Assembly: GCA_030761205.1 (NCBI GenBank)
Contig: JAULJL010000005.1
Location: 12,053,501 to 12,117,500 of the forward strand
Reading direction: 5' to 3'
Source: Fremontodendron californicum
Lineage: Eukaryota; Streptophyta; Magnoliopsida; Malvales; Malvaceae
Length of the DNA: 64,000 bases
Positions 46,394 to 56,483 of this stretch are shown one piece after another. Position 1 is the first letter of the stretch. Each line of letters starts with the position of its first letter. The translations under genes and the position numbers were made by a program. Under the pieces are notes generated by a model that saw only the letters and a program-made list of their open reading frames with translations, ran no database searches and had not been told where the DNA came from.

Positions 46394-49177
46394 ATGGCTG
46401 ACAATGAAAGTGTTCATGCTGAAGATGAGAACAGACAAGTACGCACCATGCGTGACTACTTGCAACCAACTCCAAGCTCATCACCCTCTTGTTTTATTTT
46501 TCCTCTCAATGCAAACAACTTTCGTTTTAAACCAGGTATTATAGCTTTGCTTCCAAATTTCCATGGGTTAGAATCGGAAAGTGCTTACTCGTTTCTAAAA
46601 GACTTCGAAGATGTATGTGTCACCTTTAATGACCAACAATGTACAAATGAAATTGTCAAGCTAAAATTATTTCCTTTTTCTTTAAAAGATAAAGCAAAAA
46701 TTTGGCTTCATAATTTAAAACCAAGGTCAATTGGCACATGGCAAGAATTACAAACTGAGTTTCTAAAGAAATTTTTCCCAGCACATAAAACTACTGCTTT
46801 GAAAAGACAGATTCAAAATTTCAATCAAAATCAAAATGAAGCATTTTTTCAGTGCTGGGAGCATTTTAAAGATTTGTTAAGTTCTTGTCCACATCATGGT
46901 TTTGAAAAATGGCGTCTTATTAGTTTCTTTTATGAAAGTTTAACTCCCGAAACTAAACAATTTGTTGAAACAATGTGTAACGGTGAGTTTCTAGAAAAAG
47001 AACCTGAAGAAGCCTTTGACTACCTAGACCATTTGGCAGATAACTCTCAAGCCTGGCACACAGATAATTCCTCTGAAAGTTCCAATAGATCTAATCTTGT
47101 TTCTAACAGAGGTAAATATCATTGTAGTCAAGAAGATGAGATAAAAGCTAAAGTAGCTAATTTGGCTAGAAAGATTGAAGCCATGGAACTTAGAGAAGTA
47201 AAAGAAGTCAAAACGGTTAAAAATGAAGAAAGTTGTGGAATTTGTGAAATCATGGGACACCCCACTTCTGAATGTCCAAACATTCCCATTCTTAAAGAAG
47301 CGTTGCATGATCAAGTAAATTCCATAAACACATTTAAAAAGCCTTTTCCTTCTCCTTACTCTGAAACGTATAACCCTGAATGGAGAAATCATCCCAACTT
47401 CAGTTGGCGGAATAATAATCATGTTCAGGTACCACAATCTCAAAAGCCGGGCAACACTTTTTCCTATCAACCTTCACGTGTACAAACCTTGGAAGAGACA
47501 TTGCAAGCATTCATGCAAACACAAGCAAATGTGAATAACCAAACTTCACAGGACATCAATGAGATCAAAAACACCTTGTCCACATTGACAGCTTCATTAC
47601 GCACTCAAGAAAAAGGTAAGTTTCCTGCTCAACCTCAGCCTAACCCTTCTACTCAATGTTTTGTTTCTTGCTCCAATGAAACTCAACAGGAAAATGCCAG
47701 TTCTATCACAACTCTTCGAAGTGGAAAGGCAATTGACAAAAACATTCCATCAAAAGACCAAGATCCTCCTTCCCTTCCGAAAAGTAATGGTAAGGATGAT
47801 GGTAAGTCTGAACTTCTTGAAAATTTGGACAAAGAAAAAGGTATGCATCCTGCTCCTTTTCCTCAAAGGTTGCAAACAATAAAGAATTTGAATCAAAATG
47901 CAGAAATTTATGAACTTTTCAAACAAGTTAAGATTAACATTCCTTTATTGGATGCAATCAAACAAGTTCCATCTTATGCTAAATTTTTGAAGGACATGTG
48001 CACAGTTAAAAGGAAACATAATGTACAAAAGAAAGCATTTCTGACGGAAAGTGTTAGCTCAATCATTCATCACCTTACTCCACCAAAATTCAAAGATCCT
48101 GGATGTCCAACAATCTCATGCATCATTGGAAACACTAGAATAGAACGTGCATTGCTTGATCTTGGTGCTAGTGTTAATCTTTTGCCTTTTTCTGTTTATC
48201 AACAGTTAGGTTTAGGTGAACTCAAGGAAACACCTGTTACACTTCAACTAGCTGATCGTTCTGTAAAAATTCCTCGAGGGATAGTTGAAGATGTTTTGGT
48301 TCAAATTGATAATTTTTACTTCCCTGTTGATTTTATTGTTTTAGACACACAACCTGTTTCAAATCCAAATGTTCAAATTCCTGTTATATTAGGCCGTCCA
48401 TTTCTTGCAACTTCTAATGCTCTGATAAATTGCAGGAATGGTATGTTGAACATTTCTTTTGGAAATATGACTTTAGAATTAAATGTGTTCAACATTTGCA
48501 AGCAACCTGGTGATGATTCAGAAGTACATGAAGTGGATTTCATTGAAGAACTTGTTCATGAACATCTCACCACTACCACATTCCATGATCCTTTAGAAGC
48601 TTATTTAATTGAATGTGAGTTTGATAATGCTTCAGAAATTTCACACACTGATTCTTTGTTAAATTCTTTTCAGGTTAAGCATTGTTGGAAACAAAAGTTT
48701 GAGGAACTTCCATCACTCACAAATGTCACTGTACCATCAACTATTGAACCACCCAAGCTGGATTTAAAACCATTGCCATCCGAGCTAAAATATTCCTTTT
48801 TGGGTGAGAATGAAACTTTTCTAGTCATAAATGAACTTGAGGAACTCAGAAATGATGCATATGAGAATTCTAAAATTCATAAAGAAAGAACTAAAGCCTT
48901 TCATGACAAGTTAATTTCAAGAAAAACATTTGATGTTGGGCAAAAAGTTCTACTTTATAATTCTAGACTTCACATATTTCCTGGTAAGTTGAGATCAAGA
49001 TGGACTGGCCCATTTGTGGTTAAGCATGTGTATCATTATGGAGCAGTTGACATTGAGAATCCTAGAAAGGGTAACGTATTCAAGGTAAATGGACAAAGAC
49101 TCAAACTCTTTTTGGAAAATCATGTTACTCAAGAAGAGGTTGTTTTTCTTTCTGATCCTTGTTTTGAAAATAACTAG
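46394..49177 (+). CDS. Gag-protease fused in frame to the integrase C-terminus
   Basis: The frame is open from an ATG at 46301; the ATG at 46394 (ACCATGGCT) is the better start, giving 927 residues. Gag has FHGLESESAYSFLKDFE and FPFSLKDKAKIWLHNL, and a CCHC knuckle CGICEIMGHPTSEC near 47234. The retropepsin motif DLGAS is at about 48158 with the flap-side VILGRPFL. At about 48826-48832 the frame passes from the sequence preceding RT straight to NELEELRNDAYENS, which in the complete element lies after the integrase core. The GKLRSRWTGPF C-terminal domain follows. About 2.5 kb (RT, RNase H, integrase core) is missing with the frame preserved. The product could assemble and mature particles but not copy or integrate DNA; a helper is needed. 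Keeping 927 codons open suggests Gag function may be selected or the deletion is young. Confidence 0.9.
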   Translation: MADNESVHAEDENRQVRTMRDYLQPTPSSSPSCFIFPLNANNFRFKPGIIALLPNFHGLESESAYSFLKDFEDVCVTFNDQQCTNEIVKLKLFPFSLKDKAKIWLHNLKPRSIGTWQELQTEFLKKFFPAHKTTALKRQIQNFNQNQNEAFFQCWEHFKDLLSSCPHHGFEKWRLISFFYESLTPETKQFVETMCNGEFLEKEPEEAFDYLDHLADNSQAWHTDNSSESSNRSNLVSNRGKYHCSQEDEIKAKVANLARKIEAMELREVKEVKTVKNEESCGICEIMGHPTSECPNIPILKEALHDQVNSINTFKKPFPSPYSETYNPEWRNHPNFSWRNNNHVQVPQSQKPGNTFSYQPSRVQTLEETLQAFMQTQANVNNQTSQDINEIKNTLSTLTASLRTQEKGKFPAQPQPNPSTQCFVSCSNETQQENASSITTLRSGKAIDKNIPSKDQDPPSLPKSNGKDDGKSELLENLDKEKGMHPAPFPQRLQTIKNLNQNAEIYELFKQVKINIPLLDAIKQVPSYAKFLKDMCTVKRKHNVQKKAFLTESVSSIIHHLTPPKFKDPGCPTISCIIGNTRIERALLDLGASVNLLPFSVYQQLGLGELKETPVTLQLADRSVKIPRGIVEDVLVQIDNFYFPVDFIVLDTQPVSNPNVQIPVILGRPFLATSNALINCRNGMLNISFGNMTLELNVFNICKQPGDDSEVHEVDFIEELVHEHLTTTTFHDPLEAYLIECEFDNASEISHTDSLLNSFQVKHCWKQKFEELPSLTNVTVPSTIEPPKLDLKPLPSELKYSFLGENETFLVINELEELRNDAYENSKIHKERTKAFHDKLISRKTFDVGQKVLLYNSRLHIFPGKLRSRWTGPFVVKHVYHYGAVDIENPRKGNVFKVNGQRLKLFLENHVTQEEVVFLSDPCFENN

Positions 49178-49351
49178 ATGTAAATATAATTTTTACTAAT
49201 TTCCAAAAAAAAAAAAATACATTTTTTTTAACCCCGGTTAAATGGCGGATAACGGTACTCCGTGATTATTTAAGTCAGTTCCATCAGCTACCCACAAAAC
49301 TGATATTGTATATAAATTTCTCTTTCAATTTCTTTTTCATTTTTTTTCAAG

Positions 49352-49822
49352 ATGGATGATATTCTCACAAGATTGCAGAAACGATTTCCTCATTTTCCTC
49401 AAAATATTTTACTGAAGCTTTACCAAGTTCGATTTGAAAGATTAAGAATGCTTATGCACAAAGGGATTCCTGAAGACAAACGTTGGATAATTGAAGCCAA
49501 GGTACGTGAAGATGAATATCTTCCTGTTTTGCATTTACCAGGTACAGGTAGAAGCACTTTTGCAAAGAAGCGACGAGCAAAGCGCATGAGTTCAAATTGC
49601 CACAAATGTGCACGATGGACGTGTAACGGTAAATGTCGTTCTATTGGGATTCCGTCCTCTAATCGAGATAATAAAATTGAATTTATTAAGGATGGACTGA
49701 GTAGGAGAATTTGGGTAATATCCAACTTTCTCTTGAGACGCATCCTAGTGGAGACGTACAAAGAGAAATTCTTGATTTATGGCCGCAATTCCAAAGGGAA
49801 TGGCAACATCTTGGGAATCTGA
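49352..49822 (+). pseudogene. Cargo ORF A copy: NABP-like cysteine-rich protein with frameshift
   Basis: Starts at the ATG 49352 directly after an AG acceptor. It matches the 31431-31967 protein through the basic cluster and all four Cys, then loses one base near 49699 (GAGTAGGAGAATT against GAGTAAAGAGAATT). The last 39 residues before the stop at 49822 are therefore out of frame. The original reading frame can still be followed in the DNA to about 49888. The part resembling plant-virus nucleic-acid-binding proteins is intact; only the unfamiliar C-terminal tail is lost. Confidence 0.65.
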
Positions 49823-50248
49823 TGTTAAAAGACCCTGTTTGCCAGCTTGTAAGAAAACTGGATGGGAAGCATATCCTCGACTCATAGAAGGCGTTTAAGC
49901 CGTTTCTGGACGTAAAACCAGAGGAAGATGTGAGCCACAATCACAACTACAATAAATGACTTCTCAGCTTTTGGTTTGATTTGCAATAATTTCATTTCGG
50001 TTTAATTTACGTGTTGTTCGATTTGTGTAATTATTCTCGTTTTTTTTTTGCATTGGTCTTTTACGGTTGATTTTTCTTCTCTTTTTGATTTTCTTCCTGA
50101 AATCACGCAAAAATCTTTTGTTAGGTTAACATTTTCTTCTGACAGGTCAAATACACTTTCGGCGACATTATTACTCTTGTCTGATTCACTACTCAGTCAT
50201 TTATATATTACACCATGTACTCATTCTCTTTCAGGCACTTGAAAAAAA

Positions 50249-50883
50249 ATGGAAAGTACTTTGTCCCAGCGCATTGAAAAAATTTGTGTCTTTGGAGGTG
50301 CTTATCCAGGGAAAAATAAAATATTCGCTGATGAAGCCATAAGAGTTGGAGTAATACTTGCCCAATAAAAGATCCAGTTGATTTATGGAGGCGGTAGGGA
50401 GCAGTCGCTACAGCAGCACACGCCGGAGGAAGTCCAGTTCTAGGAATCGTGCCAAAACTATTCACAGGTTTTTGTGGACCTACCGTGGGTAAGGAAATAC
50501 AAGTCTGGAGTATCCCTGAACGGATGACAATCATGTACCATTCTGCCGATGCATTCATTGCTTTACCAGGAGGTCTGGGTACATTGGAAGAAATAGCTTG
50601 CGTGGCTTCTTGGTCATCTTTGGTCACAAATAAGAAACCCATTGGTTTGCTTAATATTAATGGTTATTTTAGTAATTTGCTTTCATAATTAGATAATGCT
50701 GTGGATAATGGATTCATGTTTTCAGAGGCAAGGAGAACCATAATTTCTGCTACAACCATTGAAGATTTACTCAAAAAGCTCCAAGCTTATGAGTATTTAT
50801 CTGCTACGGTTGTTTCGCAAACGCTCGGAAAAAGAAAAAGAGATATGGACGAGCAAGGAGTGGATTGCACTCTGTCTTTGTGA
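50249..50883 (+). pseudogene. LOG-like: Cargo ORF B copy: LOG-like, three lesions
   Basis: The ATG at 50249 opens in the correct LOG frame (IEKICVFGGAYPGKNK), without the extra bases found in the other copy. It is broken by a TAA at 50366-50368, a 13-bp deletion inside the YGGG loop near 50396, and a TAA at 50686-50688. The PGGLGTLEE signature and the KRKR-bearing tail are unchanged. No lesion is shared with the copy at 32468-33117, so each was intact when they diverged, or intact copies exist elsewhere. Confidence 0.85.
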
Positions 50884-52944
50884 CATTATCTAACATTTTG
50901 TTTGTTGTGTCTCAGTTATAATAAGTGGTTAGCAACCTCTGCAGGTAATATCTCCTAAATTCTACCTTTAGTAGGGGGGTAAGGGACATATTTTGCTAAT
51001 TTAAAAAAAAAAATTTGATGTGTTTTAAGCCATTTAGAAGTATTCATTCTGAACAAGGTCTGAGTAAGGGAGGCTTGAGACATACCTTGTCAGTTTGATT
51101 TCTTCTTTCAAAAAAAAAAAGTTTGTTGTGTTTTAAGCAATTTAGAAGTATTCATTCTGAACAAGGTCTGAGTAAGGGAGACTTGAGACATACCTTGTCA
51201 GTTTGATTTTAATCTTTTTATGTTTACTTGTTAATTTTTGTTTAGTATTTTAGGATTAATTAGGTTGCATGAGTTTGTTTTGTTTTGAGTCTTAGTTATT
51301 CCTATTCTTATGTTACTAGTTCTTTTCTCTTACACATGATTCTTTCATTTGGGTTAATAGACTTACATTGAGGACAATGTAAGAATTAAGTGTGGGGGGA
51401 ACGATTTAGGATTTCTTTTATTTTTGTCTACTATTTTTTTTTATGAGTCTTTATTATTATTATTATTTTTTTAATGTGTTCTAGTTCCTTTTTAATACAA
51501 TGATGAGATATGAATTGCATAAGTCTAAAACAGATTTATTAGTGAGAAGATGTTCATGAGAATTGAGCTTGATGTCAACCTTTTTATGAGCCAATGTTAA
51601 TATGATATGTTGATTGAGAAAGAAGCATGTTTAGATTTAATCTGACTTGTATAATCATCCTTGTGAGTTTTTGAGCCTATAATGATTGATGCATTATACA
51701 AATCAATCTAATTTCTTTCTTGAGTGCTCTTATGATTACATGATTCTCTAGAACTTGCTTTAAACCGTTTGAGACTATATTGATACATGTGACAACATGA
51801 ATATGATAGAGGCATTAGGATTATAACCAGAGCCAAACAGCCATCCATTATTAATGTTCTAAGAGAACATCCCCACTAGTGAGCCAATTTGAGCCTACAT
51901 TAAATATGCTATTTTATTGGTAACCAGAACTTACACCTGGCCTAAATATACTTATATCCTTACCCTTGTTCTAAAGATGGATTATATATTTTGAGACATA
52001 TTGCAAAAACAAGGGATACTTTTTGAAAATTTGGGTTAGAACGAAAGATAAGTGTGGGGGAGGAGAGAGGCAAAAGTCAAGAGAAAAAGAAAGGGATCAT
52101 TGTCAAATACGTTCCCATATTAAAAAAAAAAAAAAAATCTTCTCTTGAACTTCTAGTTAAAGTAAAGAAAAAGATGTTACAAAGTTGGTTAGAATGAAGC
52201 AAAGGCTCAACATGAATATTTAGCCTATGTTATTATGTGCTTTATAAGAGTTTTGAGAAGTTTTATTCGTATGATCTTATTATGTCTCTAAACTCTATGA
52301 ACTCTTTGAAACCTTTGTGATATCTTTATCCTTTTGTTCTTTAACCACATTATAACCCTTTGGCCCCATTACAACCTTGAAAAAATACCTCTTGATTTTT
52401 GAAGTTGTATGATCTAAATAGTGGAGAATAGGTGGACAAGCAAGCATATGGTAGAACTGTTTTCATGAGATTGATTGAGTTAAACACTTTACCACTACTT
52501 TAAAGAGTGAAAATCATGAGAGTATAGTGAGAAGTTGAGATTAAGTTGAATATGCACTATTTTGATTGAAATATGTTATGTTAATATTGGCTTAACTCAT
52601 TTATTTACATTCAAGCATGAATTTTTGTGAAATTCTTTGAGCTATTGATTAGTTTATAAGACTTGTTCAAAGATTGTCTCTAATTTATATTGAAAGGATT
52701 AGGAGTAAATATTTTTAGTGTATGTAGTTTACTTATATTTTAGTTTTTCAATGTTTGTGGGTATCGTTCTAGCAAACCCTCACGAGACTAAACTCGTCCA
52801 CTAGGGACACCTAGGGGTTTAAAGGCTTGTGTCACATGCTAAGTGCTATCGTGATTTCCAACGAAAATGGATTAGATTAGATTTTCTTATTTTATTTTTA
52901 TTGAGTCGTTGCTAGGGACTAGCAACAATCTAAGTGTGGGGGTG
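50884..52944 (+). other. 3' non-coding region and polypurine tract of the 9.9-kb element
   Basis: Collinear with 33118-35156: paired repeat (about 51038 and 51146), hairpin (51362-51383), three GTGGGGG tracts (about 51389, 52049, 52932) and the final AAGTGTGGGGGTG at 52932-52944 before the LTR. The middle tract reads AAGTGTGGGGGAGGAGAG. Confidence 0.75.
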
Positions 52945-54457
52945 TGATAACTCGTATAATTATATAGTTCTTAGTTATGTTTTATTATTGTTTTGTGTCA
53001 AATACGAGTTATTATTGCTTAGTCTAATTGTGTTTATGATATTTTATATTTTTATGTAATTTGGTGTTTTTCACGAGTTTCTTTGAGTGATTTCAGATTA
53101 CTATGTTAAATAAAGAATTAAGGGCAAATCCAGTTCAATTCCAGTTCCGATACCTTTTGCCATATCAGCTATATCTCGAGTTTCACTGAAGCAATAAGGC
53201 TGAAATTTTAACCGTGCAAAGTTAAGAGGCATATCTATCTTTTTCATGTTTTACACTTCTTGAAACGGAGTCGTTTTCCCTAGCGAAATCAACCATCAAG
53301 TTGGCTGATGTGCAATGACGTCTGTTCTGCACCGTTTTGGTATTTTGACCATATCTTCCGATCCACGTGAGCAAATGATCTGATTCCAACGGCTATGGAT
53401 CCGTAACTGATAGGGGTATATTTTTATAGAAGACCATTTTATCAGATCAAGCCTCCAACATTGACAAAATCGACCATCAAACTGGCTGATCAGAATTGTC
53501 ATACAATATGACGAAAATTGTTAGAAAAATGCACCCACCTATTATACCTACCTTTGAAATTTGTAAAGCTTGTCTCTTGTCATTTAGCCCTCCAAAATGT
53601 GTATAAATAGAGGGCCTTGGATGAGTATTGGGATACATTAGACATTGGTAGGATATTAGCCATTGTAATAAAATTCTCTAAGTTTTCTTTTTCTTTACTT
53701 TCTCTAGTTTTCTTTTTCTTTATTTACTTATGCTTCTTACATTTCTTTTCATTTTATTCATATCTAGTATGTGTTGCTAATCATATTGTTGAGGTGATGA
53801 GGTGAAGCTTTTGGTAAATGCTAAGGTTAGTCTCTTAAACATGAGCTAAAATGAATCATCATTTATAAACACTAGTATAGATAATATTTTCTTTTGGTTT
53901 AAAATCATACTTACAAAGTAGGGATCTTGATTCATTATTGACAAGGAAAATGGCACAGTAAATGCTTGGTTTCATAACCTTGATTTGTTGTAGACATATA
54001 CCTTGGCATAAGGAATGCTTGGACTCTTTTTATGAGTTTTGAGGATACCAAATGAACATAATATCATATGCTATGGACGTTGGACAATTTGGACTGAATT
54101 GCTAAACCTTCCGATTGGAATCTCCCTTATGTGTGAATTTCAATTGTGTAATAAAACAAGATTAATCTTAGCATAACACCAAGAGTGGATTCTCTAACCT
54201 CAACATCTTTTCTTATTGTTTTGTTTATATCTTGTTTAATTTCTTTTATGTTGTTTTGTTTATTTTGTTCTCTAATATCTTGTTTATCTTGTTTTGTTGT
54301 TGATTCCCTAATATCTTGTTTACTTTCTTTTTCTTATATATTTATAAACTTATACTTACTAATACGCTTCCCTGTGGTTCGACCTCGGACACCCGAGAAT
54401 TTATTACTTGAACATAACCTGCACTTGGGTTTGCAACTCTTAATTGAGTCTCCATCA
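52945..54457 (+). repeat. 3' LTR of the 9.9-kb Athila-type element
   Basis: 1,513 bp and almost identical to the 5' LTR, followed by the target duplication ATAGT. Confidence 0.95.
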
Positions 54458-54462
54458 ATAGT

Positions 54463-54880
54463 CATCATGATTTCTCTGTATATGTTCATGCATTAATTTG
54501 TTCATTCTTTACATACATCATGTTGACCTGAGGTTGCATTCATGGCATACATAGTCATCATGATTTCTTTGTATATACTCATGCATTAATTTGTCATATT
54601 GGCATCAGGTTGCATTCATGACATACATGGTCAGCATGATTTCTTCGTATACACTCTATGTCAATCATTTATTCTCTACATGCATCATATTGATATCGTG
54701 TTGCATTCATAGTATATATGATCATTCATTGGAAAATGCATCGGGACCATGCATGGTCATTCATTGCATATATCCTTGCATTGATTTTTCTTATTCCTTA
54801 CATGCATCATATGGGTATCATGTTGCATTTATAACATACATAGTCAGCATGTTTCTATTGTATGTGTCTATACATCACTT
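54463..54880 (+). repeat. About 93-bp tandem repeats in leader, right part
   Basis: Continuation of the array at 43920-44559 after the inserted element, more degenerate toward the gag start. Confidence 0.75.
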
Positions 54881-55016
54881 TGCATTCATGGCCCATTCAT
54901 CATGACTCACACTTGGAGGGATAAAAAAGAAGTTGGCTTGGCTGTAAAAGTTTTTGAAGAAATTTCCATCAGAGGTATAAGAAGTATTGAGCATCTTTAT
55001 GATATAGGCTAGAGCT

Positions 55017-56483
55017 ATGAAGAGTGAACAAGCTGCCCGAATGCAAAGAATGGAAAGGGCACAGGAAGGATTGCAAGAACAGTTGGCAAAATCTCAAGCA
55101 GAATCTAAAGATCAGATGACTAAACTGATGGAGCTGGTGTCCGCCGCGATCAAGGGAAATGGATACACTAAAAACTTGGCCGCCAGAGAAGAGTTGAAGG
55201 CACAAAAGGGTCAGAATGAGGTCATAATCTTAGATGGTCAGTCTCTTTAGAACACAGTTAATCCTGTCAACATCCTGAACTTAGATGATCCAACTAAACC
55301 TGCAAAATTGAAAATGCATGAATTGAAGGAGGCTGAGTCGGCAGATTCCTAAGGAAAATATCAGATGTTAGATGAAAGGCTTCGGGCATTAGAAAGCATT
55401 GATATATTTGGGAGTGTAGATGCGAATGAACGTTGCTTGGTCCCCAACTTAGTCATTCCCTCTAAATTCAAGGTTCCCAATTTTGAGAAATATGATGGGA
55501 CAATCGATCCGTCAGCCCACATCACTGTGTTCTACCCAAAAATGACAGGCCATACAGATAATGATAAGCTTTTGATCCACTGCTTTCGAGACAGCCTCAG
55601 TGGATCCGTAATTAGGTCGTATAGTGAGTTGAGCAAGGATCAGATTCGCTCTTGGATTGATTTGGCTAATGCATTTTTAAGCCAATACAAGCATGTGACC
55701 GATATGGCACCTGACTGTCTCACCTTGCAAAATATGGAGAAAAGGACTACAGAGAGTTTCCAAGAATACGCTTAGCGATGGATGGACATGGCCGCCCAAG
55801 TACGACCATCTTTGACACAGAAGGAAGTCACCGTCCTTTTTGTGAATACACTACGGGCCCCGTACTATGATAGACTCGTCGACAATGCCATGAAGAATTT
55901 TGCGAATATGGTAATCGTAGGAGAGATGATTGAGAATGCTATCAAGAACGGGAAATTGAAAGGAGGTAAAACATCCAATACCGAGAGAAATGGGGCCTCG
56001 AAAAAGAAAGAGGAAGATGTCCAAGCTATGGGAGATTTTGCCCCATATCCCCAATTCTCCTCGTATCAGCCATTCCACCCTACCTTAAACAACGTCTCTC
56101 AAGGTTCTTATCCTTACGAACCAATGCCTGCAACTGCGCTAGCATTTACATCTGTCTATCAATCAAACACCCTTGGGGATAATCGAAGAGGCCGTAAAAA
56201 GCGAGCAAGAAATCAGGTTGACCTGACTCCTGTGTCATACAGTGAGCTACTACCTCAACTCATCCAGAATCACCTTGTGACACCCATGCAATTAGAGCCT
56301 CTGAAGCCCCATTATCCGAGCTGGTATGATGCTAATGAGTGTTGCGATTATCATTCTGGCAATCAAGGTCACTCAACGAAGAACTACCCCGCTTTGAAGT
56401 ACAAGGTCAGGGATCTCATCAAGGTTGGTTCGATAAGTTTTGAAGATGGAAAAGCCAAGTGTCATAAGAAACATGGTGGATGA
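55017..56483 (+). pseudogene. Tat/Ogre-type gag with three in-frame stop codons
   Basis: One frame of 489 codons from the ATG at 55017, broken only by TAG 55248, TAA 55350 and TAG 55773; no frameshift is seen. The order is a coiled-coil-like N-terminus, then VIPSKFKVPNFEKYDG, the retrotransposon gag domain (LIHCFRDSLSGSVIRSY, AFLSQYKHVTDMAPD), and RWMDMAAQVRP. The C-terminal knuckle relic CCDYHSGNQGHSTKNY has lost its last Cys (Tyr). Tat/Ogre Gag proteins normally read EYAQRW where this has EYA-stop-RW, so TAG 55773 is explained by a CAG to TAG change. No pol follows; the frame ends KCHKKHGG-stop and non-coding DNA begins. Confidence 0.85.

Larger units (their letters stand above)
44560..54457 (+). 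mobile_element. Non-autonomous Athila-type retrotransposon, 9.9 kb, with the same LOG/NABP-like cargo
   Basis: Flanked by ATAGT (44555-44559, 54458-54462). The LTRs are both 1,513 bp and I see only one difference (A/C in GATTCCATAATATC), so this is a very recent insertion. It has a tRNA-Asp-type primer-binding site. Its single long ORF keeps gag and protease but lacks RT, RNase H and the integrase core. The 3' part (about 49176-52944), with cysteine-rich ORF, LOG-like frame and 3' non-coding region, is nearly the same as in the 13.5-kb element, whereas U5, leader and gag are clearly different. Confidence 0.92.
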
